From assembly GCF_964204645.1 (NCBI RefSeq), contig NC_134033.1, positions 5,492,231 through 5,552,230 of the forward strand: a stretch of DNA of 60,000 nt. Reading direction: 5' to 3'. The position numbers and the translations under genes were made by a program. Source of the stretch: Tubulanus polymorphus (taxonomy: Eukaryota > Nemertea > Palaeonemertea > Tubulaniformes > Tubulanidae). The notes under the pieces are model-generated. The model ran no database searches, was not told the DNA's origin, and worked only from the letters and a program-made list of their open reading frames with translations. This document shows positions 23,620-37,300 of this stretch, in pieces (position 1 is the first letter of the stretch; the number at the start of each line of letters is the position of its first letter).

Positions 23620-24062
23620 ATAAGTAGAAAATGTATTGGGTGAAGTACTGAACACGTGTGTAGTGTCGGCGATCAATTTTTTGAAATTTTGCTGATAAAA
23701 TGTCTAATGTCTGGTCTTTGTAGTTCATTTTCAATTAAAAATGTCTCAGGTGAAGTTCTAAACACATGTGAAGTGTGGACGATCAGTTTTTGAAAGTGTG
23801 CTGATAAAACGTCTAATGTCTGCTGTTTGTAGTTCATTTTTGATCAAAAATGCCTCCGCTGAAGTTCTGAACACATTTGAAGTGTGGATGACTAGTTTTC
23901 CAGTTTTGGAGGTTCGCTGATAAAACGTCTAATGTCTGGTGTTTGTAGTTCATTTTCAATTAAAATGTCTCACTAGGTAAATGTCTGATCGTGCATGTTA
24001 AGTCCGGACGAACGCCTTTTTGAAAACGCGCTGATAAAATATCTTCTCTATGTTTGGTTTTC
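23620..24062 (+). repeat. 109-bp tandem repeat
   Basis: Units start 109 bp apart (CTGAACACG at 23649, CTAAACACA at 23758, CTGAACACA at 23867), with a degenerate fourth copy. Landmarks are GCTGATAAAA, TCTAATGTCTGG and GTAGTTCATTTTCAATTAAA. Related copies continue at about 24345-24440 beyond an inserted inverted repeat and recur at about 37308-37440. Confidence 0.8.
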
Positions 24063-24065
24063 TAG

Positions 24066-24330
24066 TAGTTGTAGAGAGAATCCCGCAATTATAACGAAAA
24101 AGTCCGAAAATTTTACTTTGAGATAGTAGTTTATTCAACGTTTCGACTGTATCCTAATTGTCATCTTCAGGAATAAATGAATTATTATTACTATTACTAT
24201 TGTTAATAGGATAAATGAATTATTCCTGAAGATGACTATTAGGATATAGTCGAAACGTTGAATAAACTACTATTTCAAAGTTACATTTTCGTACTTTTTC
24301 GTTATAATTGTGGGATTCTCTCTACATCGC
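24066..24330. mobile_element. Inverted-repeat element nested in the 109-bp array
   Basis: The left arm starts GTAGAGAGAATCCCGCAATT and the right arm ends AATTGTGGGATTCTCTCTAC. The arms are about 115-120 bp and enclose GTTTATTCAACGTTTCGAC and its complement, with a short AT-rich centre. It interrupts the 109-bp repeat, so it inserted after that array formed. No coding capacity. Confidence 0.75.
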
Positions 24331-24742
24331 GTCAACATGGATATAGTGTTCTATCAATGGTTTTCTAATAGTGAATTTTCAATAAGCAATGTATCGGGCA
24401 AAGTACTGAACACATCCAAAGCCTCAGTGCTATGTCCGTTTGAAGATGTGTCAATAGACGTTACATTAGGTAGAGCTTTTCAGTTGTTTGTTTTTCAATT
24501 CAAACAATGTCCCGAAATCAACGAGATCAGTCGAACATGAATTGGAATGATTATGAATAACATTGTGCATGTATCTAAAGTAATTGGCTTGGCGACGCGT
24601 TCGTTCGTTAGCCTTATTTAACCGGGTGCGCGTGAAATCAAATATTCATGTACACAATTCTGTGTGTACATTTAAAAAAAAGCTTGAGTGACATGCTTGA
24701 TAGGTAATCGTTGAAGGTGTAGGGTTTACACCACTAACATAA

Positions 24743-25260
<518 letters not shown>

Positions 25261-25320
25261 ATGGATAGGTTTCGCGATATCGAAGGGGTACTGACGGCCG
25301 TCGTGTTTGGAGGCGCATGC
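25261..25320 (+). CDS. Plakin gene, candidate first coding exon
   Basis: ATG in a good initiation context (GAAATGG) opens 20 codons (MDRFRDIEGVLTAVVFGGAC) that end exactly at a GTGAGT donor, in phase 0. The downstream exon at 26445 also starts in phase 0. Homology cannot be judged on so short a peptide. Confidence 0.4.
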
Positions 25321-28300
25321 GTGAGTTTAGAAAATGAATACATTTTTTATGCTCAATCTTTCAGTTTAAGTTTCAGTTTCAATCAAGTTAGCGTGAATTT
25401 GTAAATTGCCTTTCTGTCGAAAATTCGAAGCAAGTTAGACTTAGCTCTGAACTCGTTTTAGAAGATAAACTATATTTGAAACAGCTTAAAGTGAATAGCT
25501 CTAGCTATTTGATTTCAATACATTGATTCTTTGAATTGGTCGGTAGTTTGCGGATTTCATTTTACGGCAAAGTAACGCTAAAGAGTAAACGTTAAAGATG
25601 GTTAAAAATTGCGATAGGATTTCGTGAACAGTTCAAAAATAAGTAGGTACATTTGCAAGAAGCAAAATGATCTGCCCGAATTGCATAGCCGCGATCTTTT
25701 AGCTGTGAGCCGAACACCCTATCCGCCAAGTTGGGAAGATAGCTTAGACTGGTCTAAAATTGTTACATTGGCTATAAAACCAAATTGAGCTTAGACTAGT
25801 CTTAAGTTGTTAGATTGGCTATAGAACCAAATTGAGCATAGACTGGTCTTAAGTTGTTAGATTGGCTTTAGAACCGAATTGAGCTTAGGCCGGCCTTAAG
25901 TTGTTAGATTGGCTATAGAACCAAATTGAGCTTAGACCGGCCTTAAGTTGTTAGATTGGCTATAGAACCAAATTGAACTTAGACTGGTCTTAAGTTGTTA
26001 GATTGGCTATAGAACCAAATTGAGCTTAGACTAGTATTAATCTGTAAGATTGACTATAGAACCAAATTGAGCTTAGACTGGTCTTAAGTTGTAAGATGGG
26101 CTATACAACCAAATTGAGCTTAGACCGGTCTTAAGTTAGTTGTTAGATTGGCTATACAACCAAAGTGAGCTTAGACTGGTCTTGAGTTGTTAGATTGGCT
26201 ATAGAACCAAATTTAGCTTAGACTAGTATTAAAAGCTGTAAGATTGACTATAGAACCAAAATGAGCGTACACTTGTCTTTTGTTACATTGACTATTAGAA
26301 CTTTGATATTAAATCTAAACCTCGACTGTGCAGCTTGCCCGGTATGAGAACGAGACACGTTTTAAATAAGGTCGATAATAGGCTAAACATTTTCGAACTA
26401 GAAATTGTTGTTTCACGAATTTGTTTTTCTGTTCTACAAATCAGGTTTGCGATCGTAGTGTAACTGATAGACCAGTCTGCAATCGACCGAAAAACAGAAA
26501 CATGGAAAGAGTAAGTATCTTTCACTTCCCGGCTTAAACATCCAACAACCAGTAACGCATCATCTGTGACAGAATTGCGAGAATTGAATTGAATCTGCCG
26601 TTGAGTTGTTTCGTTATTTCAAATATTCTATATTTGGAGAAGCCTTTACTACTGCGCCTCAACAGCTAGCAACGGTTAACAGAACTTAGGTTCTGCTTCC
26701 GAACGCGATTGTGAGTTGACTTCGCGTAGAGAGTGAAGTGACAGTGACAAATTACGCGCACTTACCGCGAATCGAACCCAAAGCTTGATGTCGTGTTTAT
26801 ACGTGACACCCAAACCCAGTCTAAAACATAGATTTTGGCTTTAAGAACGCGATACTTACGCCTCCGATTCGGAATGAATGATATTAATTGTTATCTTTTT
26901 TGTTTGTGCAGCACTTGGCGGATTGTTTTCATCACAGTTTCCGGATTCATGACGATCAAGGAGAATGTATTTACAGATATCAGAGTGAATATCTCACCAA
27001 AATCGATAATATTGTAAGTAATAAGATTTCATTTCCACATCTGCATGGCTTTAATATGAACAACCCAGTTCCACAGTTGAGTGGATTCAACAGTTTTGTG
27101 GGTTTAATATGACTGTAGACACAGTTCTACGAAGTTGTTTGGGTATTTCATTTGACTCTGGATCCAGTTCCACAGTTTTGTGGGCCCAATCTGAGTATAG
27201 ATCCAGTTCCACAGTTGCGTGGGTTCAATTTGACTCTGGACCCAGTTCCACAGTTATTCGGGTTTAATTTTACTCTGGACGCAGTTCCACAGTTGCGTGA
27301 GTCTAATTTGACGCTGGACAAAGTTCCACAGTTGAGTTGGTTTTATTTGGCTCCGAACCCAGTTCCACAGTTATGTGAGTTCGATTTGATTCTAGACCCA
27401 GTTCCACAGTTGTGTGGGTTTAATTCGAATCCAGCTCAACAGTGTCTGAGTTTCACTTGTAGATGTCTACAGGCGATAAGGCTTTTTTGCACTTTCGACT
27501 ATAAAATATATTGTCTTTCATCACACCCTTGTGAAGACACTCTAACCTCTCTGCGATATTGTTTGATATTCTCCGTTAAGTAAATATCTATTGCATAATA
27601 GCAATTGAAAGCCATATCAATAAGTAAATAGCAATATCATTTTCTCACGATATTTGCTTTTCAATCGCATATGACGCGATCTAAGCACAGTTTTTCCGGG
27701 ACCCTACTCGCATATTCTAAGCGTGCTGGATATGTTTATACAAATCATACATATTGATTAATCAAAAGAGTCTTTTTTTCGATACAAAATATCGTCCTTT
27801 TGTATCTTATTTCCATTTGCCAATGATCGTGGTTCAGTTTTTGCCTGTTCAGCTGGGCCTAGTTTTAAAATGAAATGGTTCCGAGGGCTCATCATATTTA
27901 GTCCATATGATAATAAAAACCAAAATGTACAAATTCAAAATTTCGAAATCTAAATTTCGAAATAAATCAAAAACAGAGGAATGTACGAATGATTTTAATG
28001 TCGAATTTTTTAATTCTTTGAATAATGATTTTGGTTTTAGATTTTGTACATTACGGGTTTCATCATATAATGCATTCTCCCCGTTCGAGTGAGGGTATTC
28101 TACCGTTCACAGAACATTCTGCTCGATAAAGAGTTTATTAGTTTATTTGCCTTCGACACAAACTACTATCGCTTAACGCTGTTGAGGCTTCGGAGACAGG
28201 GCGCCCGAGGTCGAGGTCAGATTTTTCGTTTTTTAGATCTCTACCCGCTGAACACCTCGCCGGACATTTTACAAGCGCGTAAGATGCTTCTATTTTTTCC

Positions 28301-31300
28301 GATCGAGGCATGGGCTTCCCCAAGGAGAGAGAGAGAGTCGAAATTCTCCGATAGAAATGCCAAATCCAAGAGGGTAGAATATATTTCTATATTACGAATG
28401 CCAGATATAGAAATGCCGGAACAGAATACAGGCAGAGAACAAAATTGTCCATACATCATGAAGTAGCCCACGTAGAACGGAAATTGTTTTGCATTTACCT
28501 CTACCTATGTTATATAGGCATCATATCTGGCATTATTATCTATGTGATTTTAATCTATGGATAGCATTGTTACCGATGACTACCTACTGCATCGTTACCT
28601 ATGGCCACCTATAGCATTGCTACCTATGGCAACCTATGGCATTGTTACCTATGGCTACCGATGGCATTGTTAGCTATGACTAACTATGGCATTTCTACCT
28701 GGCTTCGTATCGCCAATACTTTATACCTCGACGCAGATTTATCACGTGTATGTCGTATGTATAGTATATTGATTAATTCATTCATCAAGTCATGAATTCA
28801 TTTTGTTTGTAAATGGTACACGGATTATAACACGTGGCGGCGGCGGTTCGCGACGAGTCGCGAGAATTAAACGTTGACGATGCACATGTTACTTGTAATA
28901 GTATAATTTATTATAGAGTTATTAATTGCTTATGCAAAAATTCTTCAAATCGTGTTGTCTATGTGGTGAATATACATGTATATCGGGTGTTCAAAAATGA
29001 ACGACGAATTTGAATTGGCATCATTACATCGTGCCTTAGTTAATCCATATTTATCAGTCATCTCTCCCTGGGGAGAAGCAATAGCCGAGCAGTCGCCAGG
29101 CAGCTCATGAGCTATCAATAATACCACGTGCCCATTTACTCCTGGGTGGAGGGAGATGTCTTGCCTGGTGACACTACGGTAATGTACGGGGTTCGAACCC
29201 ACGAACGCTATACCCGCTCACCCACACAGCTTTCTGTTCAGTTTTCAGTTTAGTTTATTTGCTCAACAATAAATGCGATTGCACAGAGCACAAAATGTAT
29301 AAATTCAATACATATTATACAAAATACTCATAATTGATATGATAATAATAATTTCGAGCAAAGGCTGGTAAGCATTTATTCAAAAATATAGATACCGTAA
29401 CTTGATTAAAGTTTTTCTGTTTGAATTTAGTATCAGCTGTAGGGTAACGTCTGTTGGTGTCGCCAATAGTAACTTGGGAGATATTGACTTCTTTGAACTT
29501 GAAAAAAGGAAATGGAAGCTACTAGATGGCTCGTCACAATTCACGAAAAGTATCAGCAGAAAAAATCTTGGGCGTCGTCGTCAACAATTTGCAAATTATG
29601 CGAACATTATCGTATTCGAAACGCCATGTCACAAATGCGATAACAGATTGTATTATTACGAGGGTCGCGTTGAGCCGTTTTGATATCATCGCATTTTTGT
29701 TTTGAATTTTGAAATACCCGCAAGTCTTGTGACGGATTCCTTTGTAGTAATGATAAGTTCATTTACTCACATAGTGCAAGTCTATGAAAACTTCGCGAAA
29801 AATGTTCTACTTTCACCGAGGAAATCATTTTAAATGTTTAGATTTCGAATCTTCCTCTTATTTATGACACACGTATTTTCTTATTTCATTCTTACAAATA
29901 ACCTGGATTTGCGTTTTCTTTTCAATTAGGGTTTTCCAGGAAAATTAGTATAATTGTGTTTGCCCTACGAGTATATTTCTAGACCATTGCAATTAATAAT
30001 CCGTCTCAAGAATGTATAGTCTTCTTTTTCTATTTTCAAGTCGGCGCCCGAGGGCAGCAACAAACAGCAGATATGTTCAGTCGGTAAATTGGAGGAAGGC
30101 AGCAAGGTGAGTCCCACGGTCTTCAAATATAGGGAATCGTCACTCGTATTTATTTGATTGGATCGTCACACCTGCCCGGAGCCAGGCGCAGATCCAGGGG
30201 GTTATGTGGGCCTCGTACAAGACACTCACATGACTATTTTGATATGCCTTTGTCTGAATGAACTCATTACTTTTTACTGCCTCATCGTGTAGAATATTCT
30301 GAAACTTCGTTGGCATAATCTCTAAAGGGTAAGGGAATGTTTACTTCTTGGATTGGAGATGCTGTAAAATGCATCCGTCTACGATTGCGACGCCTAAATT
30401 GCTAATTCGCCTGCAAATATGCCTTCTCCATGATCAAGGATGCCCATAGAAAAAATGTAACAAGACCTTAAAAAAGTAGCTGTTGATCAAGGATAAATTT
30501 GATTAGTGCATCAAGGGCTTTTGAGCTTCCAGGGAAATCTGGAAAAATGGATAATGTTTTTAGCATCCCGAGTGATTCTAGAGCAAAATGACTGGCAAAT
30601 TGATTTGCCACGTGTAATTAATTCTCTTCAGCCATGTTGTGAAAAAACGGGGTTCGGGCAGCTTAGGCACCATTGGATCTGCGCCTCAGTAGGCCTTAGC
30701 TCCGGAAAGGGATTCGATTTTGAAATCTTCCAGACTTTCGCATGATCACAAATAATAACATGTGTCTTAAATCCAGTGAGAGCGCTTTACATTTTTCGGT
30801 ATTATTACACCAGCCATTTCAATACTCTAAGATGTATCAGTCATCTCTCCCTGAGGAGAAGTATCACCGAGCGGCCAACAAACGCTCATGAGTCATCTAT
30901 CAGGCCGGGTACCCATTCTCTCCTGGGTGGAGAGAGGCAATGAGGTTAAGAGTCTTGCCCGAGGACACTATGATAATGTTCGAACCCACGACCTGGCTTC
31001 CCAGAGCCGAATGGTATAACCACCCGGCCACACCGCTCCACATTCCGTTTAGAAACTACTAGAAAATTGGTGTAGAAGTATAGGAATACTGGTCTTCCAC
31101 TCTTTATTCGAAAGAAAATCGACTTATCCCGCGAAGTTTTTTCTTGAAATTACACTGTGCTCCTCTATCGTGTTTTAAAGGATCTAGCCCATCGTTATGA
31201 CTCGCGCTCGGTCACGCTGTCACAAATACACAAAGACAACGCCGGTAAAGCGGAAAACGAGGAGACCGTCAACGGACTGCCGGACGAGACGACGATCGAA

Positions 31301-34300
31301 AAACTCGTAGCCACGGTTAGTTTATTTCTGGTTCGACATTGAAACTTCACCGATTAGGAATTTAGTAAAGTCATTTTTCTGCAATTTTTCTGCAATTTAA
31401 ATCTAGTCGAAGTTGATCATGTCAGAAATTTTTTTAAACAGTTTTCGTCTACTTAATGATAACAATAAATATATCTATTGTTTGTGTTCTCTACCTCATT
31501 AAGCATAGAATATTGTATGTACATATGTATGTATACAAATATACGTAAATGCATGTATGTATGTGCATATGTATGTATATATGTACATGTATGCTCATAT
31601 GTATGTGAATCTTGACCGAATCGTTTTCGAATTTCGAAAGGATGAACTGCTATCTGCGAGAGGAGCGTGGTCATGGGTTATACGCTTACACGACGCGACG
31701 GGCGTTCACTTACGCAACGCGGCCAACTACCACCAGTTCTACATGAACGCCGACCAATACGGCAAATGTTTGAACGCGAAATTGCCGGCGCTGATCCGAA
31801 GTCTCGAGGAAGACAAATTCAACCCGAACGTCGACGACGGAAAACGACTTTTGCAAAAGGGAAAGGTATAGTACTTACTCTTACATAACCCGAGATACTA
31901 TATATTAATTATAAATATTATTATAAATTTATGCCATGCAATCTTCTGGTCACCTTGTATTATGTAATACGTAATGTGTATTGTATAACAGAATAATCCG
32001 TGCGCAATTTTTTTTTGTTGCAAATTAAGGAGCTAGCAATCTTTGAAATTTAGAAAAAAAAGAAAATAGTTATAATATATGATATCTCTGGGCAATTAAT
32101 GGGGAACCTATATTTTTTCCTGGAACCCATATCGAATCCAACAGATGATCGTTGCCAACAGAATGAACGAGTTTCTAAAATCTATGTAACGAGAAGTAAG
32201 CGTTTATTGATAATATATTGCAGGATTTGTTATTCGCACTGAGACTGTATCAGACGAAAATCGTCGAATTGCTGGAATTATCGCATTCTATCGTGCCGGT
32301 TCACAAGCGAACGAACCTCAACAAGGAACCGTTGCCGGTCAGAGCGATGGTCGCTTTCAAAGGCACTAACGTAAGTCTTAGAGCTGTGAGCGTTTTCCGG
32401 CCTCAAATGATTAGATCCTACCGGAAATTTCAACAGCAGCTATCCCGGAAGATGGCGTTAAAAGCACTCGGTTTTACCTTGTCAAAATTAGTTCATAATG
32501 ATCAACTTTGAACTGAATTATCAGGCTCCAAATTCCATACATCATCACCTGACCCATTAAGTATACATTCAACTCATTTTCTACTCAGAAATTCGTATAG
32601 TTTCCATTCATAATTGATTTACTTAAGAGAAAAGTTCATTCGAAATTGAAAGCCGAGGATTGAGAAACTACTAGTTACACCTAGCGGATCCTCGCTTGCC
32701 ATAAGCGAAATCCTCGATCGCCGCAACTTCGCGTGTCAGTTCCCCATTCACGACGCAGTCGTTATCGTCCGATATTTTCTGTTCTAGGTCGAATTCAGAG
32801 AGGGCGAAGATCTGCTTCTACTTGACAACTCGAACCCTGAAATGTGGAAGGTAAGGGACTTCCAGCAACGTCGTTAATACGATTCTGTTTGAAGACGAAA
32901 CCCATTTTTTACGATGATCTTCAGCAAGTACCTGCTAAAATATTCATACCAATTCAGATTTGGACACGAAACCCGTTCGAATCGATAATTGGTCACAAGA
33001 TTCTTATTAACGAGGTTCCACTGTATGAAATAGCCTATTACACGCACTTGAAATTCTAGAACTACTTTAAACTTGAGATGTATTGTGCCGTCCCCCACTT
33101 AGTACACTTGTTTTGTAATAATATCGACACTTTTTGTGAACTTGTCAGTAAAACATGTCTACCCTTCCGTCGTATGTACATACGGTTAATTAACTTTTTG
33201 ACCACGTTCTATGAAATCCATGTCCTATCAAATACTATGTTCTATCAAATGCTTGGTATCTAGTTTTTTATCTTCATTTTTCATTAGGCCTATTCTCAGT
33301 CTATGTTTGTGTAAGAAAGAAAAACCTTGGGTCCGCTTTAATAGACTGGCATTAGCTTCAACCCGGGGCTAACTCAATTCTTAATGAGTAAGTCCCCGGG
33401 TTAAAGAAAATACCAGTCTCTAAAACTGACCCCTGGAAGCTGTGTTGTGTTACGATCTTTATCCTGATGAAGGAGCAGTTTTTCTATATTTTCTTCTGTA
33501 TTTTCCTTTGGATCACAAACATCTTCAGAACTTCGTTGATCCAGCTAGTATCCGTTGTCACGGTCGCTTCGACTAGGAATACTAAAAATCTTTATCATTC
33601 AGGTGAAAACGTCAGATGGAAATAGTGGTCTCGTTCCGGCTCCAGTGGTTTTGATTCCTCCACCGGACACTGAAGCAATCCAAGCAGTATTCAGGTTAGT
33701 TGCAACTTACTCTGTATTCCAGTCGCTTGACACACCACCGACTCAAGGCATTACAAAGAAAAAATATGCGTTTTCTCTGTTTTCTAAATAAAGATATCAC
33801 CAGCAATCCTTAAGAATTACTTTGCAATCCTTATTAGCAGTAATGGCGAGTTTGATATTTGCCTCGAATTTTTGCCCATTAGTTTAACATTTATCTTAGA
33901 TGCAGCTATCATGTACGTGCCGTTTAGTAATAGATAATGTTCATCCTCATTTCAGATCATTAGTCCAGCTTCTAGGTCACTGGTCGCTGGCCGTGAAAAT
34001 CCTTTGTGCCAAATGCATCTTCCCGTACGTCGCAGGCAGTATCAAAGATTGGAAAATCAATCAGGTACGATGTGTGTCGATGGGATGGGTCCTTTCTTTT
34101 CCAACAAAATTAAAGACCCTTAGAGACAGGAATGCTGCAAAAGATTGTTGCCTTCATGAAAACGCACTTTGACATAATCACTGATTATGACTACTTTTCA
34201 CCAACAATTAGTTTGAATATGTCATTATTCAAGTAATGGAATTATGTGCACTACCTTGGCTAGAAGTCTTGGAGTAAAACGATCAATCTTAGTTTCTTTT

Positions 34301-37300
34301 GATCTTGTGTATTCAAGCTCATAAAAATAGCCCTTTGGTAACAAAACTTTGGATTTTATTGGTTCCTTTGATTACATAGTCAACATCCTCAACTTAATTT
34401 CGGACTGGGTACTGGGGTCCAAACCACGGCTCATTTACCTGATTAAGCTGCTACGGACTAATCTTAAAAGCTCGTATCGTTAACAGAAATCTAATTAACG
34501 TGTTTTCGCATTTATTGATTTGATACCAGGACAACATCACTCCTCCCGACCAACATATCTATGAGTTAAAAATTGAACGAGGGTTAAATCATTTGAAGCT
34601 AAACTCTTTTGAGTCGGAGCTTACTCGCAACTCCGGAATGTGTCTTCTAGGGTCAAATCTAATAGGATTACATGTAACCTTTTCAGGAGCGTATTTTGAA
34701 AGCTTTGCCGAATAACTCAAAGACTGAGATTTCTACAGTATTGACCGATAGTTCGGATACTGTCAGTGTATTCCGATGCTCACACCCGCTGTTTGATGAG
34801 TTCGACGAAAATGTGAAATCCGTTAGCAATACGTTGACGGAACGTTCAACAACGAGAGGTAATTAAACCATGGGGCAGTTAGGGAGGATTTAGATGTCAA
34901 GGTCAGAATTGTTCGATTGCCATTCCGAAAATCGTTAAGAGCTAGTTGACCATTCATTGATATGTTGTTTTATACCACCTTCTTTGCCATTGTTCAGAAT
35001 ATAGAACATTTGGTGATGTAACATGGTGACTTACGTGTTACTATTATGCTGTCACAACTAGACCTACGATGTTAGTCTACCTGTGACCTAGGTTGGGAAT
35101 TCACCCTAAGCCGTAAGCTTGATAGTCAGTCTATGAAATCAGGCCCAGGAAAAAACTACTTACCATGAGACGATTGCAGCTGGTGATCTCGGAACGGCTG
35201 ATCAAAACTAAACGTCACTTGACCCAGAGCCCAGGAAGATGTACGCACCTTTCTCACAGGGAATAAGAAGGCAATGTTCTGAAAAGGTAACCTAACTTTC
35301 CATTTACTTTTATTTCGACAGTCGCAGCAAACGACGCAGAAGTTAGCACCCTCAACGAACATGGGATGATTATTAGAGATTTACTGCTGCTATGGCGGGT
35401 AAGTTAAAGAAGATCTAGAGCTTTTTGATGTCTACCATTATCTTCTCATGTTATGACTTGATCGAGCGCACGCTTTGCTTGATTTTCTCGTTTCCTAATC
35501 ATTGAGAATATGTGTGGAATCCACTACTGGTGTGAGACCAGTGACTGGCGGCTTAAACCACTCGACCACTGCGCCTCAATCCAGGGTTTATGGGTTCAAA
35601 CCCTGGTGGCGACAGAGTTTCTTGGTCGAAGGTTCTTCTCTGGTCTCTCCCCAATTGGGAAAAAGAAACATCGAACCTGCTTATAATGCCCTGTGTGGCG
35701 CTTAGCGGGTTGAGGGTGTTAAAAAAAAACTACTGGTGTGAGTAAAATATTGATTCTAAGTACCATTAACCTGAAACATACGACCCTATCACAACACTAG
35801 GATAAGAAACTTGACATGGAAATTTGCGTTTTATATTGACGGGTAAATCATAAACCTAAATCAAAGAACAATTGCTCACTTTGCCTTTCATGTTTATTGG
35901 TCTTATTTGGAACATCCGATTGCATTTCCTAAAAAAATCTAATACTCCCAAAAACAGATTTCTGGTTTCGTGTTTGCGTTCGGGGTTGTTGGTTTTAGGT
36001 TCGTCTTTAGTTCTTTTCATATAGCAATATGTCAATTGGAATTTTCGTTTTGAAAATTATCACCTTATTTTCGAACAAACTAACTAAAGTAGTAGTAGAC
36101 ATTTTATCGGGCTATGTATCCTTTGGCCGCTCCATTTCACCGAAAATGTTTATAAGTTAGTTACCAGGACTGGTTATTAGGTGTCTCTTGATAGTGATGC
36201 ATGCTTTAAGAACAATGGTTTTCTAAATATCAATCCATACTTTGTAGGACGTTGTTGGAGGGTTCGAACGTTACAATCTACTGACACAGCTATCGCGTTG
36301 GCCGGAGTTCATGTTGATGCCGGAAGGTTGGGAAAATTACAGCTGGTCCAGCATGGAAACTATCATAACGTAAGGGAACATTTTCTGTTTACAACAACTA
36401 CATGAAATTGTATGGATGAAATAGTATTATGAAACTTCCTAGAACATGGAAAATAGGACCACTAATATGTTACCAGTTCCATAGTTGTGACCCCTGAATT
36501 AATCAATGGACCAATGAGCTAATTGAATGAAGACGTAGAGTATGAAGACATAGCGTTAACGATGAATTAGCGTTAACGAATCAAAGTAGATTGAAATTTA
36601 CTTTTCTAACCTGACGCAAAGTCATCCCTGTTCCACTGTCGAGGGTTAAATGGAGCTATCTATGCAGATAAGCCTTAACCTTGTCGAAATGTAATCGTCA
36701 GGTTTAAGTAGAAAAAGTCTTAAATAGCCACCCAGGGTCAACCAGTTAAGTAAATGTACGAGACGCCGAACTGCGGGCACCGAAGACAAGTAATATGGTC
36801 TGTGGGTCTTCTCTGAGAAATTTCCAATATTTTGTTTCATTTACAAGCATTTTAGGCACTGCTTTTGATCATCTGATATAAAACCTACGTCGAACTATTA
36901 CTAGAGGCATTTAACTAAGAGGAAGGGGATGAGGCACTAGCACCACAAGCAACCCCTTGATCAGTACCCGATTAAGTATAATGACACAGTATATACAAGT
37001 ATACTGAAAGATTCTACATCATCTGACATTTTCAGTAAATGGCGGGAAGAATTCTTCCGTAATATGAATATGATCGACCAGACGGACAGCAATGACGGAG
37101 CAGACGGCAGTAGTCAGGATATCGTAGAAGAGACGATCACTGAAGTGACAGCTACCGAAAACTACCAGGAACCGGAAACAACGTCGAAAGAGATCGAGGT
37201 ATGTTGAAGTTGTCGAGATGCTCGGTCGTTCGATGCACATATCGGTCTGCAGCCTGCGAACATCCCAGACATTTATCATATTATTGTGAAGCCGATGAAG

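Noticed and set aside
27152-27583. 143-codon DPVPQL-repeat frame
   Set aside because: A consequence of the 39-bp minisatellite. It lies within an intron of the plakin model and has no splice context of its own.
28187-28278. GC-rich exon-like segment ending at GTAAGA
   Set aside because: It would end in phase 2, whereas exon 4 needs phase 0. The acceptor is weak and open frames occur on both strands.
29402-29683. 93-codon frame as an extra plakin exon
   Set aside because: No acceptor/donor pair gives a phase compatible with exons 3 and 4, and the peptide shows no plakin pattern.
30183-30206. CAGGCGCAGATCCAGGGGG as a second hAT-like terminus
   Set aside because: Only a degenerate single end. 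No matching inverted end was found nearby.
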